Below, piece after piece: positions 12,885-25,409 of a stretch of 64,000 nt of DNA. This DNA comes from Condylostoma magnum (Eukaryota > Ciliophora > Heterotrichea > Heterotrichida > Condylostomatidae). The position numbers and the translations under genes are program-made. Position 1 is the stretch's first letter; the number at the start of each line of letters is the position of its first letter. Under the pieces are notes generated by a model. The model had not been told where the DNA came from. It saw nothing but the letters and a program-made list of their open reading frames with translations, and made no database searches. The DNA is taken from contig CAKKTI010000046.1 of assembly GCA_920105805.1 (NCBI GenBank), positions 1 through 64,000 of the forward strand. Direction: 5' to 3'.

Positions 12885-15497
12885 ATGAATAAAGTTAATC
12901 TAAAATTGCCTAAAAGGATCAAGAATACTAAGAATCTGAGGATATAAAGGGAATTAAAAACAAGCAAAGCTTCTTCTATGAATAGAACGCCTTAAAATGC
13001 TATGATGGTTTCAGATTATGAAATTAAAACTCCAAATAATAGGACAAAATTTAATTAACCAAGGACCAATAACACCTCTGGAAATGCTAAGTATATTGAA
13101 AATAGTGGCCCTAGGATTATGATCTCTAGCGATAGAATAAGTGAAATAGTTAGCAATACACTTGAAAAATTAAATCTAGAGAGCTAGGAGGGAATCTAGC
13201 ACCTACTTGTTCAGGAACTGCAATCTGTGCTTAAAACAAAAAATAAGAAGTCTCCTAAACCCTAAAGCACAAGAAAGAAAATGTAGCCTAGATACATAAA
13301 ATCAGGAATCTAAAGCCGAGCAAACTCAAGAAAAACTTCTCCATAAAATTTTGATAGAAACAATAGAAGGCCAGCAGTCACAAGATAAAACAGATTACCC
13401 TAAAAGCCAGACACAAGGAAAAACAAAGAATTAAAGCAAAACAAAATATTCAAATTCCCGGCACAATCAAGAAACAGTCCAAAATACAAAAAAGTAAGAA
13501 AAACACATAAAAAGGGTTTTTCAAGTACAGCAGCTCCTTCTCCTTTACATATTTCTAAGCACAGTCGAATTATAAGCAAAGACGAATCACTGGTGTCAAG
13601 CTGTAAACAATCAGACGAGGAAATTTTACTCAACATGCAGCTGCCTTATGCTCCAATAGGCCCAATACGTGACTAATTCGATTTAAAGGACAACGACTCT
13701 GGCATATTCTAGCAAAAAGACAGTACAATCCACGAGTATTTCCAGGAAAACACAGCAGCTTTAAGACAAAGACTTAACCAATTGCAGTAACGCCTAGAGA
13801 AAACAAAGCTGTCTAAGTATTCATTAGACTAATCAGTAGTCGAAGAAGCTGCAATTAAGATCTAAAGGTGATTTAGACGTATAAGATCAATACAAGATTT
13901 AACATGCTCCTGGGATAATATGCTACAAAACTACGAGCAGTAAACGTTTTAATCAGAATTAGTGGAGTAGTTCAGAAGCTCACTAAGCCAGCATTACTCC
14001 TAAATGGAGGGTAAGTTTTTGAAAAACGAATAACTACTAAGAATTCAATTAGAGGAGTTAGGAAGCTAGGCTGAGGAATCACTTTTAAAGACTGGAAATA
14101 GCTCTGAATCGTCTAAGCCTAATGCATAAGAGCTGTAAAGTAATAACTATGAAAGCAGTTTAGAGGGAATTATAATACAGAATAAGCAGCCTACAGGATT
14201 TATATTAGATATTGAAAATCTACCAAGTCCAATTGACAGTGAAATTGGATAATAGGAAATAAATGATTAAAACAATCTACGAGGGGAAACCGGGGGAAGT
14301 GCTAGTAGAGACAGTTCTGATAAAGAGTCTCTTGATGAATTAATACCAGAAAGTGAGGAAAGTAAATAAGAGATTTCCGATGCAAGCGTAAGCTTTTATA
14401 GTTTTCGAATAGACAAGGAGGAAATCTCTATGAAAAGCTTGAATTGTTTGACAAAGCCTTTAGTTTTGCCTATAGTGTATTTAATTTAAAACAAGGATAA
14501 TAAAAGTTCAAGTGGCTCTGAAAGTTTGGATAGGTATTTGAATTATTTCGATATAGAAAACAATGGGAGTATGGATTCTAACGATTCTTCCTTTTGGTCT
14601 CCTTTACTGGAGCGTTAGAATCTAAAAATCAACCTAAATATCCCTGGAAAAGATACTGGAACGGGGGTTAATCTGGATGTATAACAGCCTGAAGTACATA
14701 ACGATGATATAGATTGAATAATTCAACTAGAAGTAGAAGATTATTTAGATAAAACCTACAACAACTACAGCAAAGTTGACACATCAGATCACTTTATAGT
14801 TACATTCATAGAAAACATAGTAGAACTAGTTAGAGAAGAGGAGGAGTTGTTCTTAGATATTTTCAATTCTCCGTTAGTATAAGATCCTTTGCAAAAACTA
14901 GAAACATTACAAGACGCTGAAATAGGAGGAATGCCCAGAATTCCAGTCATAGAGCTAATTTTATTACCAGATTTAAAAAGAAAGCTGAAAAAATTGTATA
15001 ACTGTGATTATAAGTTAAAGGTAGCTAATCATGAGAGTAAAAGATCCAAAGAAGCCTAAAAGTAAAACCCTAAATCAACTACTGCAAGTTATATCAGATG
15101 CTTGTTTTTTGCGGCGAATGAAGCGTTGAATAGAACCAGACCATACGGGATAGACGGGGAGCCATTACCCTGGTCTAAAAGAGCCAGAGTTTTACTGGGT
15201 GACGAGGATTTAGAGGTAATTTTCCAAAAAGTACTGGATGTTACTACTTCCTGGACACAAGTAAGAAAAAATCCGTTTCCCTTTCACAACATAATTTTGC
15301 CTAACGACAGTTTAGATGTATAGAAAAACAGAGATCGGGATAATTGGATTTCAAAGGTGCTGTATGAGGACATATACGGAGAAGATGAAAACTGGATGGA
15401 CTTCGAGGATGAAGAAGTGCAATGTACTCTTGACACAGCTGATATGGTCTTGGAAAACTTACTTGATGAGTGTCTTTCTATACTAACTTCTGTGTAA
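12885..15497 (+). CDS. Large IQ-motif protein with CAP350/DUF4378-like C-terminus
   Basis: About 870 residues from MNKVNLKLPKRIKN to TAA 15495-15497. The N-terminal 300 residues are basic and Ser/Asn-rich, probably disordered. An IQ motif follows (AAIKIQRWFRRIRSIQ, Trp by TGA), then coiled, acidic, Ser-rich sequence. The last 250 residues resemble the C-terminal helical domain of CAP350 and plant LONGIFOLIA/DUF4378 proteins: NIVELVREEEELFLDIF, LFFAANEALNR, LENLLDECLSIL. Such proteins bind centrosomes and microtubules. The next gene, a tubulin-type carboxypeptidase, starts 25 bp downstream on the same strand, a suggestive functional neighbour. The family assignment rests on pattern, not alignment. 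Confidence 0.65.
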
Positions 15498-15522
15498 ATT
15501 GTTTAATAATTAAAATTTCCAT

Positions 15523-17751
15523 ATGACATTTACTGAAAACTTAAAAAATTGTTTAAACATGGAACTGCAATTAGGAATATCCCAGCCTCTTCCTCTAGTA
15601 GCCCCTGTTCATTCCTTAAAACCAGATATGATTAATGGTTGAAGACCGTCAAACTGAGAGGAGAAATCCCCTATATATCTAGACTTTGATTTAGAATTCC
15701 CCTAAACTCTCAATATATATACTGGAAAGCTTAATCAACCTATATACAATGGCCCAAGGCCCAGAGACTCCTACTCATTTCATAAAAAACTATCAGAAAT
15801 CTCTGACTATGTTTTTAATGCGGATGATCCATTAATGTCTAGCTTCGAGTTCCAAGCTGAACAATATGCAGCAGCTGAGTCTCCTAGAAGTTTTCACGGA
15901 ATGAAGACCAAAATAAATCCTGATTTTTTACACTTTGATAGTAATTTTGAATGTGGAAATCTTGATTAAGTATTGGTAGTGACCTCTAATGAATATGACC
16001 TGTATATGAGAATTGACAGTAATACTTAAAGACACTTGCATTGATTTTACTTCAAGGTCAGTAATATAAGATACCCAAGAAAGGTTAGGTTTAATATTAT
16101 CAATTTTTCAAGACATTCTCCTTTGTATAACCATGGACTCAAGCCAGCTATTTGGTCTAAGAGAAGAATTGAAAATGGCCAAGCGTAAGGATGGGAACGA
16201 GGGGGAACTAGTCTGAAATTTGTTCCTAGTAAAATTAACAGAAGAATTGAGAGCTCTGGCATTGAGCATCAGTACTACCAGCTATCATTCGACTACTTTT
16301 TTGAGTACGAGGACGATGAAGTCTGATTCTCAACGACAGTTCCCTACACTTTTTCCTAACTATGAAGATTTATCAACACGATTTCATCAAATAAGCTTGT
16401 AACACAAGAAGTGCTAGGTAAATCTACTGGAGGAGCTGATATTCCTCTTATTACAGTGCAAAAATGCCCGAATTTGCCTTTTATTGTAATCGGAGCTCGA
16501 GTACATCCAAGTGAAACAGTTGGATCATATGTGGCATAAGGTATTCTCGAGTTTTTAGTGAGTGATAGTTAAGAGGCTAATGAATTACTTGATAGATTCA
16601 TAATAAAAATGATTCCAATGATAAACCCGGATGGAGTAGTACTAGGGAACTCCAGAACCTCAATGATTGGTGTTGATATAAATCGCACGTATTTTAACCC
16701 TAGCAAAAACATCCACGCTGAAAGTTACTTAGTAAAAAAACTAGTAAAAAAGCTGTAAAAGGTAAATGAAGTAAAGGTGTTTTTGGACCTCCACGGTCAT
16801 TTCTGCAAAAAGGGAGCATTTGTATTTGGGCCTTACTACCCTATGCATCATGACCTGTATTATAAAATAAGAGTAATACCAAAGCTGTTATAAGAAAGAA
16901 CCTCTATATTTAGATTTCACTCCTGTAGATTCTCATAGGATCCCGGGCAAACATCCCGTGCAAGAGTTGTTATATGAAAAGAACTGGGAGTTCCTATAGT
17001 ATACACATTGGAAACCTCGTACCACGGATTCATCGACTCTTCAAGGCATACTAAGCCCTTCTAAATACCAGACTTATTTACACTAGGATCTGAGCTAATG
17101 AAAGCTATACTGGACTATCATTACATGGAAATTGATGAATAAGGCAAAGCTTAAGATAAAGTGTACTAAAGAATGCTAAAAAGATAAGCGATTACAGGAC
17201 GTAGGAGAACTTTTGATGATTTAATTGCTATTTTAAGGTAAGATTAAGCCATGAATGCTGATAGTTAAAGTGAAAGCAGTGACTCTGATAAGGAATACGA
17301 TGCTAAAAAGATCTAGACTAAGTAAATTTTCGTAAATGCTGTTAAATAGTACAATGAAGGAATCCATAATAAACGAGTCGTTTCGGCTGAGCCTAAGGAG
17401 GAGGAGTGTTTACCTAAAATACGGCAATCTTTTGAGAAGACTAATAGGTTTTCTAAGGATTTAAAGAGAAGATTGACTTAGAAGATAAAAAATAATTAGA
17501 TAAGGAGAAGAACTCCTTAGTATTAATTATTAGAGTAGCTTGATATTACGTAGAAGTTAAAGAGGAAGAATCCTAATTTACCGTCGTATATTAATATGTC
17601 TGAGAAAAGCTCACCTACAAGGAATTTAAGAGGTGTAGAGATAAAATCTGTCAATTTTGCTAGTAATTTGATTCCTTTAAGCTCACCGGAAGGGAAAGCG
17701 ACAATAAGGCCGAGGAGGAAGTTTTCAAAGACACATGGAATGCCGTTGTGA
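15523..17751 (+). CDS. Cytosolic carboxypeptidase (M14, CCP/AGBL type)
   Basis: This enzyme family removes glutamates from tubulin tails. The N-domain typical of the family is present (HLHWFYFKVSNIRYPR, Trp by TGA). The peptidase domain follows: a zinc site at ARVHPSETVGSYV (H..E), NPDGVVLGNSR, the third zinc ligand in FLDLHGHFCKKGAFVFG, and the catalytic Glu in YTLETSYHG. A basic, Ser-rich tail of about 190 residues follows. The start MTFTENLKNC is the first in-frame ATG; MELQ at 15559 is an alternative. TGA at 17749-17751 after THGMPL is taken as the stop because the sequence becomes UTR-like, but it could be Trp, with TAA at 17785 ending the frame. The length and order of motifs look complete. 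Confidence 0.88.
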
Positions 17752-18300
17752 AATGTAATTAAAATAATATATAAGTTTATGATATAAAGTGTAGAAGATA
17801 ATTTATTTATGCAGGCATTGTTTGGAACTGTTTATTTTAGTTTTAAAGTCAAATTTATATGATTCTATATGGTAATTTTTATTACTACTGATTTATGTTG
17901 CATTTTCTATAGTATTAATTAAACTATTTCCTGATATTTTAACTTAGTTTAAGTTATAGTGAAATGTCCTATATAGTATTTAATATAGAGAATAAAGTAG
18001 TATAAGGAAAAAGGTGAAATTTACCTCCAATATTCAATCATTGTATTCGAATACTTACAATATGCTACTTATTAAAATACTCGCATGTCTTGCTATACTT
18101 CGTCTGTGCATATGTTGCATAATTTGTCTGATTTGGGGATAGTCATTCTGAACTTAACACAGACACTTCTAATCCTAATTCACCTATAAAATTATACCTT
18201 TATAATCCTGTGAATTATTTTTCACTGTTCCCTGACAATATTAGTATATAATTATTTCCTAGATAATTTTACTATAGTACAAACAATTCAAAACAACTCT
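17752..18300. other. Intergenic, one doubtful mini-ORF
   Basis: A+T-rich spacer between the convergent carboxypeptidase and Tim44-like gene 1. An ATG near 18062 opens a short frame with a hydrophobic, Cys-rich leader (MLLIKILACLAILRLCICC) followed by about 35 Gln-rich residues. Nothing else supports it as a gene. Confidence 0.3.
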
Positions 18301-19020
18301 CTAACTAATCTAAACTTCTCCCGCTTTAGAAGGTACCTCAATATCAGGCAAATTTTCTAAATATGCGGGTGTTGCTTCATCTATAGAATTGACAATCCAT
18401 TGTTCATTTTACCAGCTGATGTTCCAAGCTTCAAAAAATGAGCAAGTATCATCCTTACTATCAGCATGTTAGATATCTTTCTTTGCTTCTGCGCGTATTA
18501 AAGCAGTGAATAATCTAACTTTCCCATTCTAGCTTCCTGTCAACTTAATTATTCAAACTTCTTCGACATTGATGTCCTTCAACGCTTACTGTGCGCCTTG
18601 TTCCTCAATTTTTCTGAGTTCTTGGTGCCAATCTTAGAATAGCTCGTTACTTAAGTCCTTTTGCAATCTTTCATAGTTTTTGTTCCAGCGGGCTGTATAC
18701 ACTTCTTTGAACATGGATTTGGCAGATTCTTTAATTTACTCGTGATCCCATATAGGGTCATGAGGCTTTAAGTGAGTTTCCATAATCTTCTTAGCCTATT
18801 CATCAAGGCCTTGATAATTTTATCTGGCTTTATTTTTCTTAATGCATTTGATTATTACTAGGACGACAGCAATTATAATTGTTACTATGAGCAAAACAGC
18901 ACCTATTATTATTCATTCAAGAATCTCTTCCCATAAGGTTGTTCTTCTACGGCGTGAGTTGTAAGATAAAACTTCCTATATTTGGATTGATAGACAAAGC
19001 AGGAAAGCTCCTATGAACAT
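18301..19020 (-). CDS. Tim44-like membrane protein, copy 1
   Basis: About 239 residues. A signal-peptide-like start (MFIGAFLLCLSIQIQ) is followed by a short linker, one strong membrane segment (IIIGAVLLIVTIIIAVVLVII) and a basic anchor (KCIKKNKARQ). The soluble domain matches the Tim44-like fold (Pfam PF04280 type): LKPHDPIWDHEQIKESAKSMF, then LSNELFQDWHQEL, VWIIKLTGSQNGKVRLFTAL, FFEAWNISWQNEQWIVNSI. The end motif V-TAG-ATT-AGT-TAG is shared with copies 2 and 3; the outer TAG (18301) is used here, and the first at 18310 is equally possible. It most likely sits in a membrane with the Tim44-like domain in the lumen or cytosol. It is not the mitochondrial import motor subunit, which lacks this architecture. 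The array is described under findings. Confidence 0.7.
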
Positions 19021-19199
19021 ATTTATTACCACGAATTAGATTTGAATAGAATTTAGAAAAATGGCACTTTTTAATTACCTTTCTTATGTATTAGAGCAAT
19101 AAAGAGGCATAAACTAATATTTGAGTTAATACTTTTCCATAACGAATGATTCCTTATTAATTAGATTAAGGATTATAATGTAAATAAGCTGCATTAAAC

Positions 19200-20520
19200 T
19201 AAGAAAATGATGATTATAATGCCAGATGATATATCATTTATATTTTGATTAAATACTATTTCTAATTAATTACAGATTACTGTCTACTTTATCAATCATT
19301 TCCTCCAAAATATTTATCATAGTTCTGGTTAGGTATCTTCAATATCTCTATCCAAAGTTCTCTAGTAATACCCGGCTTGATCTTCTTCTATTAAAGATGC
19401 TATCTGTATTTAATGTGTCCCGTAGTTATGCAATATAGTAGCTGCTTATAAGATAATATTCTGTTATTACTATTTTCAGATTTCTCCTTGTAGCGCTTTA
19501 GTGTCTTATACTCTATTCTATTTACTTTTCTGATAGATTAAGTGCTTTGTTAATTAAAAGAGCATCATATCGTGGCAGGCATTACTTTGCTCATTTCAAT
19601 TTCCAACATCTAGTGAGGTGAGCTAGATACATTTGAATATATGAAATTTGTGAAAGAACGTGCAATCAGTAGGTAAATTTAGCGTTGTCTTATAAACTTG
19701 TGAAATATAATCTCAAGCTCTTTGAATATCCCATAGCTTTATTGATTACTTTGATTATATGATATGCAATACCATATAGATTTCCTATAATTAGCTTACT
19801 AATTAACTATTTGAATGAATAATACTAAATATTGTTATAGCATTGTTTTGCATATTTAAGATAGTTTCCTTATTTAATTTTATGTCTGTGAGATGTGTTA
19901 CCCTCTAGGAAATAACGTATGATTCCTTTTGATAGATAACTTAATTCCTAAGATGTCGTAGTTTTAATTAAACTAAATTCTCTCTATATTTATTGAACTT
20001 TATTATTTAGTGAAGAACAATGTGAAGCATGTTTCATCTGAATCCATGTCTAGTGGCATATGATTTATAGCAAATCATTTTACTATTAGTTTATGCGTTT
20101 TCTGAGCTATAAATTGTAATGTGGTTAAGACTAAAAAGTCATCTGCATAAAGCCTAAAATATAACTCCAATTCTTTCTATTTATATTGTCATTTATAAAG
20201 CAATTGAATAACTATAGGCTCAATTATGATCCTTATCTAAGAATATGCTTGTCTCAATGGCCCGTCAGATCGAGTCAATTTAGTGGTTTGATTTATAAAT
20301 GTTAATTTGTACTCTTTATAATGTTTACTGAGATTAGTCTATATATTAGTAATTGTCTTCATCATATGCTTTGCAAAAAGTATAAAACAGAGCAGATTGT
20401 TCTTTAAATTTATGCATTTTTTCTTATAATGTAACTGCTTAGGTGTCTCAATGGAAATTATGGTATTATAATAAAGCCTGTAAATAAAGTGCAATCTAGT
20501 CTTATCCATTAGAAAAAAGA
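19200..20520 (-). mobile_element. LINE-type reverse transcriptase relic
   Basis: On the minus strand an extended frame reads as the reverse transcriptase of a non-LTR retrotransposon. The catalytic YADD lies at 20138-20149 in the context LYFRLYADDFLVLTTLQ. It is followed by NHMPLDMDSDETCFTLFF (the usual Asn/Lys-T-x-C-F region), YDILGIKLS (YLG-x-x-L block) and a long C-terminal helical part with RKLSQICKTMLQQY and LEIIFHKFIRQR. The expected Q-G-x-x-x-S-P block upstream is eroded (GPLRQAYSQ). No endonuclease or 3' tail is visible, so the copy is truncated. It lies between Tim44-like copies 1 and 2, suggesting insertion into a loose, gene-poor spacer. Confidence 0.65.
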
Positions 20521-20661
20521 CAGATCATACTCCTAATTATATTTCGCCACTCTTCTGCTTTAAATCAAGTAGATGCTGTATACTTATCTGTTAAAATGGT
20601 TATTTAACTTAATTTTGATGCTTAGAGTATAAATAACTAAATAACAATTCAATTAACCTTT

Positions 20662-21393
20662 CTAACTAATCTAAACTTGATTTACTCCTGATTCAGCAGG
20701 TGGTTCAATGTCAGTTAATCTATTTAAGTAATTAGATGACATATCTTAAATAGAATCAAGTACCCATCTATCATTATGCCACCTAATATTCCAAGCCTCG
20801 TTAATTATTTCTACATTTTGGTCATAAATCTTTCTATAGCCGTTATAAATTTATTTTTCTGCATCTACATTGAACGCAGCAGTAAATAACCTTATTGAGC
20901 CATCGTAACTTCCCGTTAACTTAATTATTCAAACACCCGAAAATGAAATACATTTTAGAACTACCCTATAATTTCCTTCTTCCATTGATCTGAGCTTACG
21001 ATACCAATCGTTATAAAGTTAAACGCTTAAGTTTTGTTTTAGTGTCTCATAGTCTTTCTTACATCGAGCTTTCATTACTAATTTGTAAAACTTATTTAAA
21101 AATTTTTTGATTTCGTTATAATCCCATATAGGGTCGTGAGGTTTTAAGTGCTTTTCCATTATGTTCTTAGCTTGTTAATCAAGGATTTTTTAGCCCTTTT
21201 AAAGTTTTGCGTCTATAGTCTTTACGATTATTCATGCAATGATTAAAAGTATGGTCGCAACTAATATTATATACGCCATAATTTATAAACGCAGCCCAAT
21301 CGATAATTTGAAACTCTCTTCTGAGGTATCGGCTTTAGAATAAACTTATTATACCTGGATTGACAGATAAAGTAAGAAAGCTTCTGCAGACAT
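20662..21393 (-). CDS. Tim44-like membrane protein, copy 2
   Basis: 243 residues with an intact frame. It has a leader MSAEAFLLYLSIQVQ, a membrane segment (MAYIILVATILLIIAWIIV, Trp by TGA) and the Tim44-like domain with KPHDPIWDYNEIKKFLNKFY, YRKLRSMEE, VWIIKLTGSYDGSIRLFTAAF and EAWNIRWHNDRWVLDSI. It is much closer to copy 3 than to copy 1. At the conserved VW-I-KLTGS site this copy uses TGA for Trp and copy 3 uses TGG, direct proof of the reassignment. Flanking sequence on both sides is also shared with copy 3. The function is unknown; the domain in other proteins binds lipid or nascent chains near membranes. Confidence 0.72.
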
Positions 21394-21929
21394 ATTTATT
21401 ACCACGAATTGGATTATATAGAATTTAGGAAATATAACTTATATAAAATACTGTTCAGTACTATATAGGATATTTGATAAGATTTTTGATAAATAAGCTT
21501 TATTGCCCTACTAAATAAAATATGATTTTAAAGAAATTTGGTTCTGCTTTGGAACTATATACTCTTTATTTCGCTATCAAAACAGGAGAAAGCTTTGTTG
21601 TTTAATCAATAAACTGTTATCATTAAATTATAATGCCTAGTTAAGCTTATCAGATTAAGTTTAACTGTAATATATGATTTCACATTCTTCTAATATAAAT
21701 CAATATTTTTGAATTTTTATTATGGGCTTGTAAACCTCGCCACTCTTCCTTATACTCCTTGACACATTTCCTAACCCTAGTATCCCTAGTTGTTTCCTGC
21801 TTTGACTTCTTGTCCGAGCGAGGTTCTTCTTCCGCCCTATTTAAAGAAAGTATAAATTAATACAAGTATATTTAAAGTACACATAATACTAAACAGTTTA
21901 ATCAATCTAAATTTATTTACAAATAAGAC

Positions 21930-22545
21930 CTAATCTTGTATTGATTCAGAAGATAGTTTAATATCATGTAAGCTCAATATAAATTTAAACTGGCCAATTC
22001 TTATTTGAAATTTTATTGTTTGCATCTACATTGAATAAAACAGTAAATTATCTTATTTACTCATCATAACTTCCTGTTAGCTTAATTATACTAACACTTG
22101 AAATATCTATTTTATTCATAACCTATTTCTGGCCTAATTATTCTGAGTCCATATGTCAGTCTTCAAATAATTAATTATTAAGCTATATTGTAGCTTTTCA
22201 TAGTCTTTATTGCATTGAGCTACGCATATCATTTTAGAAAAATTTATGACAAGTTATTTGATTTCTTCCTAATTCCATATAGGGTCATAAGGTTACAAGT
22301 GGGGTTCAGGATAATTTTAGCCTATTCATTAAGACGATTTGCCTTTATTGAGACTCTAATTAACTCGATAAATAATCCTATGCGTATAAAAATATATGCA
22401 AGGGCATACAATGTGAAAAAAAAACTATCATAATTATTAAAACGATATTGTCAAACAATTTGTCTGTATATCCTTTAGATAAAATTCATAATATTTGCAA
22501 TGTTAGGCAAATGAATAAAGCACCTTTTAATATATTTATTACATG
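21930..22545 (-). pseudogene. Decayed Tim44-like copy (A)
   Basis: On the minus strand this stretch still shows recognisable blocks of the Tim44-like family: the PYDPIWN segment, NKDYEKLQYSL, IIKLTGSYD near 22060-22095 and FNVDAN near 22020-22035. The blocks sit in different frames and the EAWNISW segment is missing, so the gene is broken by frameshifts and a deletion. Its membrane segment (near 22340-22450) and leader (near 22510-22540) remain visible. It is matched by decayed copy B downstream of copy 3, so pair A belongs to copy 2 and pair B to copy 3. Confidence 0.65.
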
Positions 22546-22849
22546 GATACCATAAATTTATATAGAATTTTAGTATATTCACCGGTTTAAGATTTTAAGT
22601 AATATAGAATTATTATCTTGAAATAATGCCTAGAAATAAAGGTTTTTTGTATTAATATCAAATCATAACTAGATTATAATCGAAGAAATTGAAGCTTTAG
22701 GAATGCATAATTCGCTATTAAAGAAACAAAACTTATTTCTATTGGAATAATTTATTAACCTTTTATCCAAAATAATAAAAGTAAGCAGAATTTAAGCTCT
22801 AAATAATGCCTAAAAGCATGTTTCTTTGAAAAAGATTTTTACAAATTCT

Positions 22850-23150
22850 ATGATTTCTCTGTGATTCTATATTGGGAACGAAGGAGTTAATTACATTTCT
22901 ATAATTAGCCTATTCATCAAGACGCTTGCAATATACGTCGATCTTTTTTTGTCTTATACAAATTACAGTGTATCTAATAAGATAAAATAAATCATCAAGC
23001 AATAAAATAACACTAATTCATATTATATTTCAGCAGGATTATCTAACAGGTTTGTTGCCCTTCTGCAGTGTGATTTGTAAGATAAAACTTCCTATATTTG
23101 GATTGATAAATAAAATAAGAAAGCACATATAAACATATCTATTACCAAAA
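22850..23150 (-). pseudogene. Remnant of a fourth Tim44-like gene (5' part)
   Basis: The stretch near 23065-23135 closely repeats the leader region of copy 1 (shared gtaagataaaacttcctat block and the tattaccac-like upstream sequence). Near 22900-22925 a short piece matches the linker coding for LDEQAK. Nothing of the Tim44-like domain survives, so this is a truncated copy-1-type gene. Confidence 0.5.
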
Positions 23151-23484
23151 AATTAATTCAAGTAAAATTTTAGAGGTATATATAGTTATAGCCAATAAAA
23201 AGCTATCTTTCTTATATTATAGCAATAAAGAAGCATAAACTAATTTCTGAGTTAACTTTTCCCCTTAAAGATAATCCTGGTTAAATAGATTAAAGACAGA
23301 TCTCCTAATTATATTTTGCCACTTTTCTAATTCAAATCAAGTATACACTGTACACTTATCTGTTTTTAATGAATTTCATAAAAAGGTTTATCATAAATTT
23401 ACTTGCAATAAGCTTTTATCAAATACAATTAGTTATTTAATTCTGATGCTTAGAGTACAAATAACTAAATAACAATTAAACTTT

Positions 23485-24216
23485 CTAACTAATCTAAACT
23501 TGATTTACTTGCGATTCAGCAGGTGGTTGAATATCAGTTAATCTATCTAAATAATCAGATGTTATAGAATCTATAGAATTAAGCATCCATCTATCATTTT
23601 ACCAACTAATATTCCAAGCCTCGCTAATCATTTCTAAATTTTGGTCATAAATCTTTTTATGCCCCCTATAAGTCTTTTTATCTGCATCTACATTGAACGC
23701 AGCAGTAAATGATCTTATTGAGCCATCATAGCTTCCCGTTAGCTTAACTATCCAAATACCTGAAAATGAAATACCTTCCATAGATTCCCTACGATTTACT
23801 TCTTCCATTTCTCTGAGCCTATAGTACCAATTTTCATAAAGTTCATTGCTTAAGTTTTGTTTTAGTGTCTCATAATCTTTCCCACATCGAGCTCTCCATA
23901 CTATCTTGTAAAACCCTTGTAGAAATTCCTTGATTTAGTCATAATCCCATATAGGGTCATGAGGTTTTAAGTACTTTTCCATGATGTTCTTAGCTTGTTA
24001 ATCAATAATCTTTTAGCCTTTTTAAAATCTTTGGTCTATGATATATTTAATTACGAATATAATAGTGCCAAGTATAATAAAACCTAAGACTAAATACCCT
24101 ATAATTTTCATATTTTCCCAAAATTATGAGGGTTCACTTTCTTCCGAGGTATTAGCTTTAGATAACGCTTCCTGTATTTGGATTGATAGATAAAGTAGGA
24201 AGGCTCTTTTAGACAT
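23485..24216 (-). CDS. Tim44-like membrane protein, copy 3
   Basis: 243 residues, the same length as copy 2. Leader MSKRAFLLYLSIQIQ, membrane segment IIGYLVLGFIILGTIIFVI, then KPHDPIWDYDQIKEFLQGFY, MEGISFSGIWIVKLTG and EAWNISWQNDRWMLNSI. The gene ends with the same V-TAG-ATT-AGT-TAG as copies 1 and 2; the outer TAG is used. Copies 2 and 3 differ mostly by substitutions rather than breaks, so both are probably under constraint. The 3' flank (TAATTAATTATAT-type block at about 23290-23480) repeats that of copy 2 at about 20520-20660. Confidence 0.72.
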
Positions 24217-24534
24217 ATTTATTACCACGAATTAAATTTGAATAGAATTTTAGGAAATATACGTTGTTATATCAAATACTTTTGAGTAATACTATATAAG
24301 GACATTGGATAGGAATTTCATTAATAAGTTTTATTTGTACTACAAAGAAAAATATGATTTTAGGTTCTGATTTGGAAAAATATCTTTTATGTCACTATCA
24401 AAACAAGAGAAAGCTTTTAATCAATAAACTGCTAATATTCCCTTAATTAGGTGAATTCATTAGTTATTCAAATAAATGCTAGTATATTTAAACTACAAAT
24501 AATATTAAGCGATTTAGTCTAAATTTATGAACTA

Positions 24535-25133
24535 ATCATACTTAATTTTGTATTGATCCAGAAGGTATTTCAGTATCATGTAAGCCCAATACAGATTTCT
24601 CTGCTTTATGCTATATAGAAGAGAGTATCCATCTATCGTTTTTCCAGCAAATATTCCAAATACTACTCCACTTTTATCAATGCAAACTGACCAATTCTTA
24701 TTTAAAATTTTATTGTTTGCATCTATTTCTGACCTACTTCTTCCATTCCTCTGAGTTTCATATGCCAGTCTTCAAATAATCCATCATGTAAGCTATATTG
24801 TAGCTTTTCATTGCCTTTATTAATCGAGCTGTGTATATTTCTTTGAAAAAGTTTTAGGCAAATTATTTGATTTATTCATAATCTCATTCTCTATAATGAA
24901 GGTTTAAGTGGGCCTCTACTGCTTATTTAGTTTAATCATCATGGTACTTTTAAATGCCTCAGGATTTACTTAACCTTAGATACAGGTGGGATAATTGGAT
25001 TATAACTCCAAAGATGGAAATGATGCTTACTATAATTTTCATTAGTTGTATTGCTAAGATCTAAATGGTTATTATGGATATCATAACTTCTAATACTTAG
25101 ATGGTTAGAAAAAGCAGGAAACTACCTTTGAAT
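24535..25133 (-). pseudogene. Decayed Tim44-like copy (B)
   Basis: This is the partner of decayed copy A. It retains pieces for the leader (near 25100-25130), a shortened pre-domain, SRLIKAMKSYNI-like and LSYMMDYLKTGI-like fragments, and the DRWILSSI segment near 24615-24640. The strand of VW-I-KLTGS is missing and several frames are mixed. It and copy A share the unusual C-terminal segment near the 'catgtaagc' block, so they descend from one divergent gene that had already split from the intact copies before the unit was duplicated. Confidence 0.6.
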
Positions 25134-25409
25134 ATATTTATTAAATAGTTAAATTAGATTTATATAAAATTTAGGAAATCATACCTTTTTAGGTTTATAT
25201 GGAAAGTTTAATTTGTAGTATTTATATAAAATAAGTAAGCATTCATTACCCATAGAAAAACATTATAGATGAGCAAATAAATACCTTTATATGACTTAAC
25301 ATATTTTTTTAACTATTTCAAGAAAAGATGGTATTTGGTTAAATATTTCCCATTAAAATAGGATAATCTAGTTAAATGTATTAAAAACTAAATAATAACT
25401 ATCTAAAAC

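Noticed and set aside
12753-12947. Standalone small ORF before the large IQ-motif gene
   Set aside because: It is in frame with that gene and its upstream part is low-complexity; only the part from 12885 is kept.
19200-20520. Reading the reverse transcriptase as part of an LTR element
   Set aside because: The YADD context and downstream blocks are of LINE type; no protease, integrase or terminal repeats are seen.
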